Positions 26,000-39,028 of a stretch of 64,000 nt of DNA are shown one piece after another. Positions within the stretch are counted from its first letter, which is position 1, and each line of letters opens with the position of its first letter. Made by a program: the position numbers and the translations under genes. This DNA is from Cryptomeria japonica (lineage: Eukaryota > Streptophyta > Pinopsida > Cupressales > Cupressaceae): the NCBI RefSeq assembly GCF_030272615.1, contig NC_081414.1, positions 521,298,185-521,362,184 of the forward strand, given 5' to 3'. Under the pieces are notes generated by a model. That model saw only the letters and a list, made by a program, of their open reading frames with translations. It had not been told where the DNA came from and did no database searches.

Positions 26000-27220
26000 C
26001 ATTTGAGTGGCACGGTTTTCATTTTTCTATCTTTTAGGAAGGTGCCAAAACATCCTAACATAACATTTCTAATCATTATTGTTGCACTATAATGTTCTAG
26101 TTTTCCGATCAAGAATTCAAAATAACCAAATTTTCTTTTGTAATACAAGTCTTCTTGAGAACAATCGCTATTCGTAATACAATACAATACAATAATACAT
26201 CAAATCTAACATTGGAAATTCATGATATAACAAGGAGGTACATGAAGAGCTATCTCCTAGATTTTTACACATTTAATGCATACAAATCAGCAAGTCCTTT
26301 ATTTACTCTTTCTTAAACACAATAAGGCAATTATCCATATCCAAAGCAAGTTAAAAGTGCATCACTTAATAGGTCCTAAATCACACTAGTTTAATTAAAC
26401 ACATAAAACAACCATTTGAGGAGCACACCAATTTACTCTTGAAGCTACTACAACATGTCCTCTTTTGGTTTTCCTTTCACATCAAGCAATTTTCACAAGA
26501 TCAACTATACGCATTTTGAAGCACCGTACTCAAGATGAAATTTAATTATATTACTCCTACCAAACACATGGAGAACCCTTTAAAGCAAACATACCATTTT
26601 CTATCATTAACCAAAAATTTAACTCCCAAGTCATTCCCTTTCACAATCTAAAGCACCAAAAACATTATGAGGCTCACACAAGGGCTCAAGATATATCATC
26701 CTTTCTCTTGCAATTAGAAAACTTAAATAAGAGGTAACTACACATATCAATTCCTGTTAATTTACTTAGAGAGAGAAGAGGAAGAGTCATAATCACTCAA
26801 TTTACTACATAATAAGCATTAGCATTTGCCATACTAGTCTTTCAAGTGGACAATTATTAAAATAGATCATAACCATAGACAAGCACGTTTCGTACTTTTA
26901 GATTTAAGATATCAACAACTCACCCAGATGGATTAGCCAAAGGAGTAAAATAAATCAAAAATGAAAGTACATACGAATCCTTTTCAAAGAAGAGAAGTCA
27001 TAGACCAAGACCTCAATAGGGAGACAAAAACACCTATAATCATTCACAAAACACCCACATCAAGAAGGTGAAGCAAGGTGGGAACACACACACGTTACAC
27101 ACAAGTAGGGTTTGTTAAATCACACCCTCACATCAAGGTGGGCAAGCATACAACCTAAGGTAGATACACACACACCAACTAAGAACACAAGCGAAACCAG
27201 AGATCCCAGTGTTGCAACAT
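26000..27220 (-). other. Element D internal domain, 5' (leader) part, non-coding
   Basis: About 1.2 kb between the E insertion and D's primer-binding site. In D's sense direction this is where gag should begin, but the minus strand has no long frame or gag motif and is AT-rich throughout. This supports the view that D carries no gag. Confidence 0.75.
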
Positions 27221-27234
27221 GGGCTCTGATACCA
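27221..27234 (-). promoter_or_regulatory. Element D primer-binding site (tRNA-iMet)
   Basis: On the minus strand the bases read TGGTATCAGAGCCC, starting two bases inside the 5' LTR edge at 27237. The perfect match to the initiator tRNA-Met complement fixes the minus orientation. Confidence 0.95.
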
Positions 27235-27236
27235 AG

Positions 27237-30200
27237 TGTAATGCCCCGCCAGGAAACCCCTAAGGGTTTAAGTTAAAAACACTCAATTAGAGTGCAAATT
27301 ATTATTTTTTAAATAATAATTAAGAGCGTTAATGAAAAGTTACATTATTAAGATAGATTGAAGTTATCTCAAAGTTATCTCTAACTAGATAACACAGCGG
27401 AAGGCTAGATGATCCTAAGAGGTTTCCCAACGCGATTACATAACCTTACACCTAACTCAACTTGCGTCATTAGATCCATTAAACTGGATATCTTAATTAC
27501 GAGATAATGCATAGATCTTGATTTAATATGTATTCAATGGTTTGACATCTTATAATTTTAGGAAGCGTTCATTTACTTTGGGTGGTTAGGAGGCCTTTGA
27601 TAGGTTATTTATTCAATGCACTTAAATTCATAATTTCATTAAGAGGTCTCCAAAAAGGTTCATGTGTTTAATATAATGAAGTTCATTCCTTGGGTTTGTG
27701 GTATCCATTCACAATTGATTTCATCCTTTAATGTTTAAAAATATGCCTAATGAGATTCATTCATTTAAGGTTAAACTACGATTAATTAAACGAGGATTCC
27801 TTCATTTGATTTTAAAATATTCACCCTCATTTGATATCCTTCTTAAATATTAAAAGCTTGGTTGATAAGAAAAATTCATTCCTTAAAGATTAACTACAGT
27901 TAATAGAATGAGATTCCCTTCATTAGATTTCGTGCATAGCCAACTGATGAGTTGAAGTTCTTTTATGAAAGGTATAATGTGAGTAGCCATGGAAATTCAT
28001 TTGAAGTTTTAATAATACTACTAGATGGCAAAAATCATTACGTTGAAAATGTATTAGAGCCACATGAGTTCATCCTTTAACTTTAAGATATAGTTAGCAA
28101 GATAATATTTATCATTTCAAGATTAGAGTATAAGACCCAAGAGATGTTCTTCCATTAGGATTGAAATACAATTATCTTGTTGCATACCATTTTTCTTTTG
28201 TTAAATGAAGATAATGTGAGAGAGATTCTTTTACTAGATTTAATGTATCAACAACTAATTGAATCCCTTCCTTTTCAGTTCATCTTTAGCATTCATAAAG
28301 AAATTCATTTGTTGGGGTTATAATTATTGAAGACTAGTTGAGCTTCAACAATTATCAAGTTAATCTGATGAGGGTTATTGGTTATGATTAAAGCGTGAAA
28401 TAACTTAACAACTTCGTCCAATGTAATGAAACATAATTAACATGGCGTGATTCATTTACTAAGGTAAAAGGATAGATATTTATATGATGTTCATCTTCTA
28501 GATTTCAATCTAAGATTTGTGGCACAAATTTTAACTTTGTTTCCTTTTTACACTCATTCCATTTATATACTTAATAACAAGTTAATCCAATAAAGTATTC
28601 TAGCAAGATTCTTTCCACTATTACAATTTAAATTAACATTATCAAATTAATTTTTCCACAACTTTAATTTCAATATTTAAATACCTTGCCATATTCATAA
28701 TTCACAATGTTTTATGAACTTAAATAACTAGATTTATCCATATGAATAATGTTATGCACTTAAATTTGAATTCATTAAATTTCCACCATACACTTATGCA
28801 AGAATACAACCATTCGTGATAATTTGAAACATAAAACAATGCACGCTATAAACATCGCATAACACAGATATGATCTCGGAGTTCACCCCGAATGGGCTAC
28901 ATCTCCGGGTCTGCTCAACTGCAAGACCCTTTTGGTATTATATCGTTAGAAATACATGATTTATAAGTCTTTTACATGTTTGCCACTTAGGCGAATTACA
29001 ACCAATATACAACAGACACCTTGGTAAGAATTCATATAATGGGTCCCTCCTAGAGCGGATTCCAACTGACACTTCAAGGTAAATACAGGTTCTAATGACT
29101 GTCGATAATTTGACTAGGGGCGTACTTCGGCTATGACCGACACAATTATCTAGATAACAAGGTCTGAAACAAATACACCAAGGTATGTCGCCACCCCAAA
29201 CAAGGCAAATATGGAACTTATACTTACAACATTTTCCTTTTATATCGATACGATATCCAATTTACATTCATACTACTAACATACCGATGAAGTAATAACA
29301 AAATATACAAGGATAATTTCGATTCAAATTTCATACTCTCCTATACTTTAGTTTTCATTTGTAAAATTATCAGGAGATCTTAATCATTAAATTCGATAGA
29401 CAATGCTTATTTAAAAGAAGAACAACTTCTTGTTAAATTATATTTCATGACGTTAGCTATGGGGTTTTATTTCGAAGGTCTTCAAAAACAGACAATATTT
29501 GGTCTCTTCTCCAAGTATACTTCCCTTTTAGATTTGGTTCCAAAATTAAACGTGATCGATATAAATTTAACAATACATGTCTAATGAAATGTTAAAACCA
29601 ACAAATCCATATATACACAAACTTCGTGTTTGATATATATATATACATACACAATATTTAGCGAAATAAAAATTAAATAAAACTAATTTCCAATAAAATG
29701 AACCTTTCTACCAAAATCTTTTTTCTTATTTATTATTGCCTTCCCCATGGCATAAATCATAATATATATATATTTTTTTTTGTTTTTTTTTTTAACAAAA
29801 ATTATATAAAAAAAACAATATTATAAAACATGGTTTATTTTATTCTGGGCGAAGCCTACCTGCGGGCCCACAGCGTGGACGTAGGCTCCCTGCGAGCCAC
29901 GCTGTGGTCGCAGGTCTCCCTGTGGCCCACAGTGTGGACGCAGGGTTCCCTGCGGGCCACGCTGTGGTCACAGGTTTCCCTGCGGCCCACAGTGTGGATG
30001 CAAGGTTCCCTGTGGACACACTGTGGTCGCAGGTAGACTGGGAGCCACACAGCGCCGCGGGGAAAGGGGGAGGGTTGAGCTTCGGCTCCCCCCCTCGAAA
30101 CCCTAATTTTTTTTATATTTTTCTTTTTTAAAATATTGATATAACCAAAAAGATTGACAAAAGAAGAATATAAAATCCCCATTTTGAAAAGCAAATACAG

Positions 30201-31749
30201 TCACAGCCATAAATGAATTTTCCAGATTTATACCAAAATCTCCATTATGGGAACAATGTTTCCTATCAAGTTTAAGATCACAAAATCCATTAAGAACAAG
30301 GATTTGGTTCAAGAAACAACCAGGTCTGAAAGTAAACTGAAAACTAAACCCCAAATCATTCATGGATAAGACTATTTTTTTTTGTATTCAACAAATAAAT
30401 AAGGTAGTGGATTCGAATCCTACCTCATAGTGCAAATTCTGGGCATGAATCTTGATGAAGAGCTTCCCGAATCTGCTGCTTCAATGCAAATCCCTCCTTT
30501 TTCTCCAACAAACTCCCCAAGCCCCAAAACCCCCAAAATGCTTACAAAACTAGGTTAAAAAGTGAAACCCTAATTTTTCCCTAATTTTCAATTTCAAAAT
30601 TAGGCATTTATTTTTAAAATAAAATAAATGAAAATCCAAATGGGAGTCATTCATTTCCTCCTTATTCATTTTTCTTTTAAAATTTAAAAGCTTCCATTTC
30701 TTATTCAACTCTAATTTTTTTTTAAATTTTCTTCATATCACTTTAGCCAACACTTTATATTTTGATTAATTTAATTTTCTAAAAATTGAACTTTCATACT
30801 TTATCCACTTTACAAGTAAAATGGAACTAATTCCTTTTATATAATAAAATTTACCCTTTTTCTCCCAACATGCGAAAATGATTAATTTATTTCTATTTCT
30901 CAATTGACTTTTAAATTTTTCCTTTCCAAAACGCATAATTTATTAAAATTAACTATTAAATTAACTCGCTACAACAAAATAAAGCGACATTTTTTTTTTA
31001 AATACATGACTAATCTAGTACAAGAGTCTTATTTATTCTAATTTCTCAACTACAAATACGTAAATGTTACAAATGCGCAAATGACCACACTAACCCCAGT
31101 TAAATACCTTAAGCCTGCTACATTAATAATTTAAGGCAATCTCTTAAGTTAATGATTAATCATATAAAAGAAGCTACCCATTTAAATTTCTAAATTACTA
31201 ATGTGCTCGTCTACTCATAAATTTGAATTTAATACTTAGGATAGCAAACCTCACTTACCTCGCACAAGGCATGCAAATCGAGGGAGTCCTCCAAATCTCT
31301 CAACATGCATCCCAATGAAAAGCAAGCCCCACGAATCCACACACGATGCTCACCTAACCATGGCTAAGGCAAGACGAGAGTTATATGACCACTAAATCCG
31401 AATTCAAAAGATGAAGGAGCATACTCAACCTTGCAAATTCCAAAGGAGATGAACCTTGCCCTAAGCGGTGTTGTACCTACAATCTCCTGCACCCATGAAT
31501 TCATACAAGCATGCATATACATATACATATTCAATGAAGGCGTTAGCTCAAGATTTATCTCAAGGGTTAGGAAACAATTACATTTACATGAGAATCGATG
31601 CAAAAGCACAATAATAAGTATGCACAATTTATTTGTATTATCTAAACTACACATTTTACCATGGTTAACCTACCATTCAAGAATGCCACATAGGAAGTCA
31701 ATCATGGTCAAACGGGTTTTACAAGTCTAACTAGGGTATGGGCATTACA
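27237..31749 (-). repeat. Element D 5' LTR (4,513 bp), including hairpin array 29858-30036
   Basis: Pairs with 4413-8936 over its whole length; I noted around 50 substitutions and small indels by eye. The six-unit 30-bp hairpin array is retained in exact register from 29858. A short deletion relative to the other copy lies near 30945. Confidence 0.93.
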
Positions 31750-31754
31750 TCTTC
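31750..31754. repeat. Element D target-site duplication, right (TCTTC)
   Basis: Exact partner of 4408-4412. The 21 bases after it (31755-31775) are the continuation of element T before element B begins. Confidence 0.95.
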
Positions 31755-31775
31755 CATGAGACAAATGGATGTGAA

Positions 31776-32989
31776 TGTTAGGGTAAACGGTGGACAACTG
31801 TGAGGGGGAAGGTTAATCAGTTGCCAATAGATTATTAAACTTTAAGCTCCCAAAACCTTCTACTAGAATAGAAGATGTAACAATTAAGCATAAACATAAA
31901 TTACAGAATAATTAACCAACCATCCATAACACATAACACCAAAATTTGTATGTGGAAAACCCAGTAAATGGAAAAGCCATGGTGGGAAGCCTACCCATAG
32001 TCAGATAGTACTTCTACAACAAGTATTTGAATACAATAAGAGGGGCATGCACATGTAGGAAGGAACACTTCCTAGAGCACATTGCTCATCACAAAAGGAG
32101 CCTCACCGACTACAAAAGAAATCTAGGCTACAATCCAGAAAGATGAGTGAACTGCAAGAATAGCATCTCCCATGCCTAAGTAGAGTTCTAGTTAAGCTCA
32201 ATATCAGAGGTCTTAAACCTCTTTCACAAACCCAATTTGATCACCTATGATCAATGAAAACCTCTGCATATGATTACAACATTATTCACATACAGATAAT
32301 TATATGTCCCATAAACCCATGATCTACAAAGAGATCTTACATCATATTTATACCAAGTCAGGACCTAAATAATTAGGTCGGCCACCTAAAAGATAATACA
32401 ATAGATCTGCTACATAATCCTATAAACAAATGATAAACCAAGTCGGCCTAAGACCAAAACAACATAACTAAACAAAAAATCCAACTGGTGATGCATCGGG
32501 AGCATCAACCAACATGTAACATGAACTTGTCCATAACCTAGCACAATAAGACCAGACCTATAATAGGTCACCATAAGCCAAATGAAACACCACCAATCAA
32601 ATGGAACACAAACATGATAACCATCAACATCTGAATAACCTTCTAGAAGTCGCACCAACACCACTTATCAGATTCATCAAAAGATCTTCATCAAAGAGTT
32701 GTTGGTAAAACCCTTATCAGTGACCAAAAGGCTTACTAGAACAAATGATAGCATTCAGACCATCAAATCCAAAACCAACTGAATGTGATATGCATTAGGA
32801 ACACATGAATAACCAATACAGGCCAATACCACAAGCCAAATCAAATCAGAGAATATTGAAGATGGTCTCTATATCAATATCATAATCCAACCACTCTACC
32901 AGAAGTCAGTAGACAACAAAAAAACAAGTGTTGACATCAGTGGAAAAACATCAATGCAACACATAATCAATTCCTCCAAATTTCCAACA
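31776..32989 (-). mobile_element. Element B: copia 3' LTR (1,214 bp)
   Basis: In sense direction it starts TGTTGG at 32989, right after the polypurine tract, and ends CTAACA at 31776. Near the sense end, plus-strand GAGGGGGAAGGTTAATCAG matches the poly-C block seen before the primer-binding sites of other copia elements here. TATGTGGAAAACCC...GCCATGGTGGG at 31951-31986 is the shared copia LTR module. The left TSD should be GTGAA (31771-31775); the other copy lies beyond the window with B's 5' LTR. Confidence 0.85.
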
Positions 32990-33360
32990 ATATCCCCCTT
33001 TGGCATTGATAGAAATACTAGATTTGAAAAACATCCAAGTGCGAAGAAAATGCCAAACAAGTCTCCCCCAATGGAAGACATCCAACAAACTCTCCAAGAG
33101 GATATGACAATGAAGTTCTAAACAAAAAACCAAACTCCCCTTGAGAATGATTTCATTGCAAATCTTTGTTTTTTACATATATCTCTCACCCTTTGACATC
33201 AATGCCACAAATATGACATAAACATCAAAGAAAAATCATTAAACCTCTAAACCACACAATTGATTACTCCCCCTAAGTAGTAGCATCAACACATCAATCT
33301 AGAATGAATGATAGCACTGATAACTGATACCAATAAGCATCACTCAAGTCTCTATCGAAG
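32990..33360 (-). other. Element B polypurine tract and 3' untranslated region
   Basis: The minus strand reads GCCAAAGGGGGATAT directly before the LTR start (plus 32990-33005), a typical copia plus-strand primer. The rest, up to the RNase H remnant, is non-coding and holds further C-rich, PPT-like words on the plus strand (near 33062 and 33267), without a second LTR start beside them. Confidence 0.75.
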
Positions 33361-35625
33361 GGGTAGAAATTCCCAATCTATCTCCGAAGTACTCAAATTA
33401 TTCCTTAAGCAAAGGTTTAGTGAAGATATCTACAATCTGCTCTTTAGTGTTCACATAAACTAGTCTGACTTCATTTTCTTACACCTTCTCCTTCAGAAAA
33501 TTATACTTGATAGAAATGTTCTTAGTCTTAGAATGAAATATTGGATTCTTTGATATATAAATAGTAGCAGAGTTATCATGGTGAATAACTACCGATTCAT
33601 TGCAATCAATCTTTATATCTTTCAACATTTTCTTCATCCATTAACCTGTGTATAGTTAGTAGCAACAACAACATACTCAGATTCAGTAGTAGATAAAGAA
33701 GTACATGATTGCTTCTTGCTGATCCATGAAACAATGTTCTTTCCAAGAAAGAAAGCTCAACTAGATGTGCTCTTCTAGTCATCAACATCTCCAGCCCAAT
33801 CAGTATCTGTTTATGCACATAGTTTAAAGTCATCATCTTTAGGATACCACAAACCATACTCAGTTGTTCCTTAGAAATAGTTAAAAATCCTTTTCACCGC
33901 ACACTCGTGATTCTCTCTAGGATCACTCTAATATCTTGATACAATACAAACAACGTTCATTATATCTAGTCTATTCTGAGTCAGATATAACAAAACTCCA
34001 ATCATAGATTTGTACCTTATAGGATTTAACGGATCTAATACATCTTTCTTTGTCAATTTCTCACTTGTAACCATATGGGTGCCAACCAGTTTAGAATTTT
34101 CCATACCAAATTTATTCAAGAACTCTCTAGCATACTTAGTTTGATAGATGAAAATACCTTTATCATTTTGAGTAATTTGCAAACCTCAGAAAAATTTCAT
34201 CTCCCCAAACATAGACATCTCAAATTCATTCTTCATATTTTCAGAGAATTCCATACATAATTTATCCTTGCCTCCAAAAATGATATCATCAACAAATACT
34301 TCGACAATCAATATGTCATCATCAGTGATCTTATAATATAATTTACTATCAGCATTACCTTTAGTGAAACCAAGCTTCAAAAGGTATTTGTCCTATCTAG
34401 CATACCAAGCTCTAGAGGCTTGTTTCAATCCATATAACGCTTTCCTTAATCTACAAACCATGTTTTTATCCTTTGAAAGTGAAAAACCATCAGGATTCTC
34501 AATATAAACTTCCTCTTCAAGATCCCCATTCAAAAATGAACATTTAACATCCATCTAATAAACCTTGTATTTCTTATGGGCAGCATAAGAAAGAAATAAT
34601 CGCATAGCTTCAATCCTAGATATTGGAGAAAAAGTATCATCATAATCAATTCATTCCTTCTGAGAATATCCTTTACATACCAATCTAGCCTTATTCCTCA
34701 CAACTTAACCATCCTCAATCAATTTGTTCCTACAAATGCATTTAGTTCCAATAACATTCTTATTTTTAGGTTGGGGAACTAAAGTCCATGTGTTGTTCTT
34801 TTCAATTTGATCTCATTCCTCTTACATAGCTTTCATCCAACATTCATCTTTAAAAGCATCAATAACTGATGTCAATTCAACTTGAGAAATTAAACATACC
34901 TCATCAGTTGTCAACCTTCTTCTTGTCATTACTCCTTTGTTCTTGTCTCCAATTATATGATCTTTTGAATGATTCAAACTTACATACCAAGGAGTCTTTT
35001 GACTTTCTAATTTGATGCTCTAATCTTCAGTCACTGTTGAAATTTTTGATACTATCGGAGTAACTAGTTCAACATTTTGTTCTAGTATAGGTGATATTAG
35101 TTCAGTTATGATCATCTCCACTTCTGGTTCTCTCTCATAGTTTTTGATTTGACCTTTGTACAAATCATCCACCTTGACATTAGCACTCTCCATAATTCTA
35201 TGCAATCTCTTGATATAACATCTATATGCTTTGTTTTCATTAGAATAACCAAGAAATATCTCTTCATCACATCTAGGATCAAACTTTCGAATGGAATCAT
35301 CTCTTTTTATATAACATTTACTACTAAAGATTTTGAAATACTTAATTGAAGGTGTATGACCAAACCATAACTCATAAGGTGTCTTACCGGTGTCTCATTT
35401 GATATAAACTTTTTTAAATGTGTATCCTGCCATACTCACAACTTCTCTCCAATAGATATGATGTAGATTAGCTTCCATCATCATAGTTCTATCCACATCC
35501 AAGATAGGAGTGTTCTTTCTTTCCATAACACCATTTTGTTGAAGTGTCTGGGGGGCAGACAATTGTCTCCTTATCCCATGTTTCTCACAATAACTGTTAA
35601 ATTCATCAGATATGAATTCACCACC
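33361..35625 (-). pseudogene. Element B: decayed RT-RNase H and integrase C-terminus
   Basis: Minus-strand fragments in several frames follow copia pol order. The RNase H remnant at about 33560-33860 shows the TDTDWAGD type of motif only across frame changes. RT is at about 33930-34900, with VFVDDIIFGGKD intact inside 34186-34380, and upstream YGLKQASRAWYA and FLNGDLEEEVYIE. The integrase C-terminal side and linker are at about 35020-35560. Multiple stops and shifts make it non-functional. Element order (integrase before RT) confirms copia. Confidence 0.85.
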
Positions 35626-37264
35626 TTAATCTGATCTTAAGAATTTAATCTTCAACCCTGTCTCTGTCTCAACTTTAGCTGTAAAGATCTTAAAATTTTC
35701 AAAAGCTTCAGATTTCTCCCTCAAAAAAGTAACCCACATCATTCTGCAATAGTCATCAATGATTAGCATAAAATATCTATCACCCTGAAAACTCTTTATT
35801 CTAGCAAGACCACATAAATTAATATGAATAAGATCAAGGACATCATTAGATGTATCTCGAATACTCTTAAAAGAAGTTCTGACCTGCTTTCCCAATTGAT
35901 ATTCCTTACATATCGGATTATAGGGCTTCACAATCTTAGGTATATCTCTAACAACCTTAGTTGAGCTGATCTTTACAATGCAATCAAAATTCACATGACA
36001 CAACCTTTTATGTTATAGCCAAGTATGATCAATTTGTGCAATCAAACATGTCTTCTCACCAGAGTTGAAATGGAAGATGTTACCTTTAGTCTGTGTACTG
36101 GTTGAAATCTCCAAACCCCATCTATTAATGATTTTGTATTTTCCATCCTTGAACTATAATTGAAATCCATTATCGACCAACTATCCTACACTCAAGAGAT
36201 TATGCCTTAAACCTTCAACATAATAAACATTATTAGTATTATTCTTACCATCCAATGATATAGTTCCTCTTCCTTTGATCATGCATGCTTTGTCATCTCC
36301 AAATCAAACAAGTCCACCATCAAATTATTACAAAGATAAAAAATGTCTTTTATCTGCAGTCATATGATGTGAAAAACCACTATCTATCACCCATTCATCC
36401 TTGTCTTCATTTTTAGTAGCAAGTGCATTTTCCTCATTTTGAATAATAGGTACTAAATCATCTTCCTTAATAGCCAAAAATACCCATTCCTTACCACTAC
36501 CAGATCCACTAGATGAATCTTGTGTTGGTTTATCATCAAAATTAGTTACACCTTCCTCATCCGCATAGTAACATGATTTGTCTTTGTTTCTCCTGTACTT
36601 ATGTTTGTTTTGATAAGCATGATTAGGCCTAAAATATCTTCTAGCTCTCTCTTCAAATCTTGAATTTCTGTCAAGACATCTAGATGCAAAATGACCTATC
36701 TTATTACATGAAAAACATTTAAAAGGTAATTTACTTCATACTTACTTCTAGAAGGATCTTTAGGTACTCTTCTAGCAAATAGGGCTTCTAGTTTCTCAAA
36801 CTCTTCATTTCTTTCTTTAGTTCATCTAGTTCCTTCGCATATAAAGCTTTCCAATTACTCTTGTCGGTTGATGATGTAGGTGCATGAAAAGAAGATTTAG
36901 TCTTTGCAACTCCTTTAGGACCAAATTCTTCAAGCTCAAAAGAAAACAATTTTCCAACCAAACTATCTCAGTTAACAAAAGTGTTAGCCATTATTCTTAG
37001 CTCATTAATTGTAGTAGCCATCATCTTATAAGTCGATGGCAAAGCTCTCAAAAATTTAGAAACAATCTCATATTCACTCAAAGATCCACCACAACACTAA
37101 ATTCCCCTAACAATTTCATTAACTCTTTCCATGAAAGAATTATTACTTTCATCTTCTTCCATATTCTAGTTTTCATACCTTACCCGGTAACCATCAAGTT
37201 TAAAAATTTTAACAATAGGGTCACATTCATTCAAATCTTCCAACTTATCCCATATAGCCTTCAC
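35626..37264 (-). pseudogene. Element B: integrase core, protease and gag remnant, cut by element C
   Basis: A 125-codon minus frame (35626-36003) holds the GAG-pre-integrase end (MCHVNFD) and the integrase start. The first catalytic Asp of the usual HTDLCG motif is Asn here (INLCG), so the enzyme would be dead even if translated. The protease motif WVIDSG lies near 36375-36395, and the zinc knuckle CFSCNKIGHFASRC at 36676-36720. Gag continues to 37264 (KAIWDKLEDLNE...KIFKLDGYRVRYEN), where element C begins. Gag's N-terminus and B's 5' LTR must lie right of the window. Confidence 0.85.
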
Positions 37265-37555
37265 TGTTGGCATTGAGTTGTCATTGTTGTCAACCGGTGA
37301 GTAGGAGATTGTTGGTATGGTTAAGTTCATGTCAACTTGATACCTATCGGTATGCAGAAGGATCAATTGGTAGGTGAAAGACATGCATGCATTGGGGTTG
37401 TCAGTGACTTCACCGGTATGAGGTGAGATGCATGGATGTGTTAGCATGTTGAGTGATAACTGGTAGAGAATAACCCAGTATGAAGGTTGGTTGCCTATTT
37501 ATGATGAAGAGGCAAAAATGTTAAAATGATTACACATACCAGAGGTAAATGTTGA

Positions 37556-39028
37556 TTGATCTAAATTTGAATAAATTAAATAATCTATTTCAAGGATTAA
37601 AATAATAGTGTATATTGGCATGGTAAAAATCAACCCTAGAAATCTAGTGCATCTAATATATATATATATATATATGAAAAAAAAATAAAAATATATATAT
37701 ATATATATATATACACAATTATATTTAAAATATATATAAATATATATTAAATTAATTTTAAAACCAAAAAAAAATTAAAAAAAAATAAGAAAAAAAAAAA
37801 AATGTTGGGAGGGTAGCGGGCCGAACCCACTGTGTTAATCACAGGGGTCGGCGCAGCTGGGGGATCCACCACTATGGCTTCCCACAGTGGACGGCATAGG
37901 GGCCACCACTGTGGGTGACCATAGTGGTCGGCACAGAGCCTCCCACTATGGTTAACCATAGTGGGGAGACTTTGGGCCGCCACTATGGTTTCCCACAGTG
38001 GACGGCACCCGGCCGCCACTGTGGGTAACAGTGGCGTCCCCAGGGTACCCCGCCACCACCATTAATAAAGCCCTCCCCCCAAAACCCTCCGCCAATCCTC
38101 CTCCATGGCTGCCACTTTCCTTCGGGTCTCCTCTCTGCAATGTGAAAAAAAAAAAAACAATATCATGAAACCCTAACCCGGTTGGGCTAAGGGTGAAATT
38201 TAAAATAGAAAAGAAAAGAAATAAAGGGGAGTAGTTTTTAAATAAAGAAATTAGGGTTTTAGTGATTATTTAATATATTTTAGTTAAGTTATTGGGACAT
38301 TTATATTTAAAAAATAAATAATGTTTCCATATATATGTGTTTTGAATAAAAAAGGGAAATATATAGTTTAAAACATGAATGTATAAATTGACTACAATGT
38401 AATTGTATATTTAAAACATTCATCTTTTATAAATGTTAAATAAACATTTAAATATAATGTATAGGACAAATTATAGAGTTATTTATTTTATTAGGCATTT
38501 ATATTTTATATATGTTGTTTAATAAACATATGGGTATATTTAAAAAGAAAATGTTTTAGATTTTATTATTATTTTGGAGTTTAATTTGATATAGGTTTTT
38601 GAGATTAAACTTTATAGAACAAATTTTCATTATGAATTTAATTGACCCTTTAGTCTATTTAGTTTAATCATATTTTAATTATTGTTAAAATAAAATATAG
38701 ACATTTATAAACTAAGTGCTAGGACTAATTTAATTAGTTCCTAAAAACAATTAATGGTTATTAGAGACTAATTTTATCTATGTCAATTAATTGACTAAAT
38801 TAATTTATTGATTAAAGATTGATGAGATAATAAATAATCATTTTAGTATTCTGCATTTAAGTGAAATATTATTTTTGCATACTTGAGTTAGAGATTAAAG
38901 TTTAACTCAAACATAGTTAAAGACAAAACTTGATAGTGCGTCTCATATTAGTAACATTTAATGTTATTAAGTTGTGATCTTTTAAAAAAAAAATTATCCC
39001 GTTCATGCCCAAAAGTTTGGGCATGACA
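37556..39028 (+). mobile_element. Fragment H: 5'-truncated gypsy LTR inside C's LTR
   Basis: The 3' end matches the E/G LTR family: ATGCCC-AAAAGTTT-GGGCAT hairpin, then GACA. The 5' end lacks the TGTGAGGCC start and begins abruptly. It contains a six-hairpin array (37827-38031), a telomere-like hairpin (38171-38193) and TA repeats. It is flanked by a perfect 25-bp direct repeat (37531-37555 and 39029-39053), much longer than the 5 bp of an LTR integrase. Confidence 0.8.
37827..38031. repeat. Six-hairpin CACTGTG array in fragment H
   Basis: Left arms start at 37827, 37869, 37906, 37943, 37980 and 38015. Arms are CCACTGTG or CCACTATG, paired with CACAGTGG or CATAGTGG. The hairpin at 37943 has both arms changed (CACTATG/CATAGTG), so pairing is preserved; three others have one arm changed. 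The first and last are imperfect (right arms CACAGGGG and a shortened CAGTGG). Confidence 0.88.
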
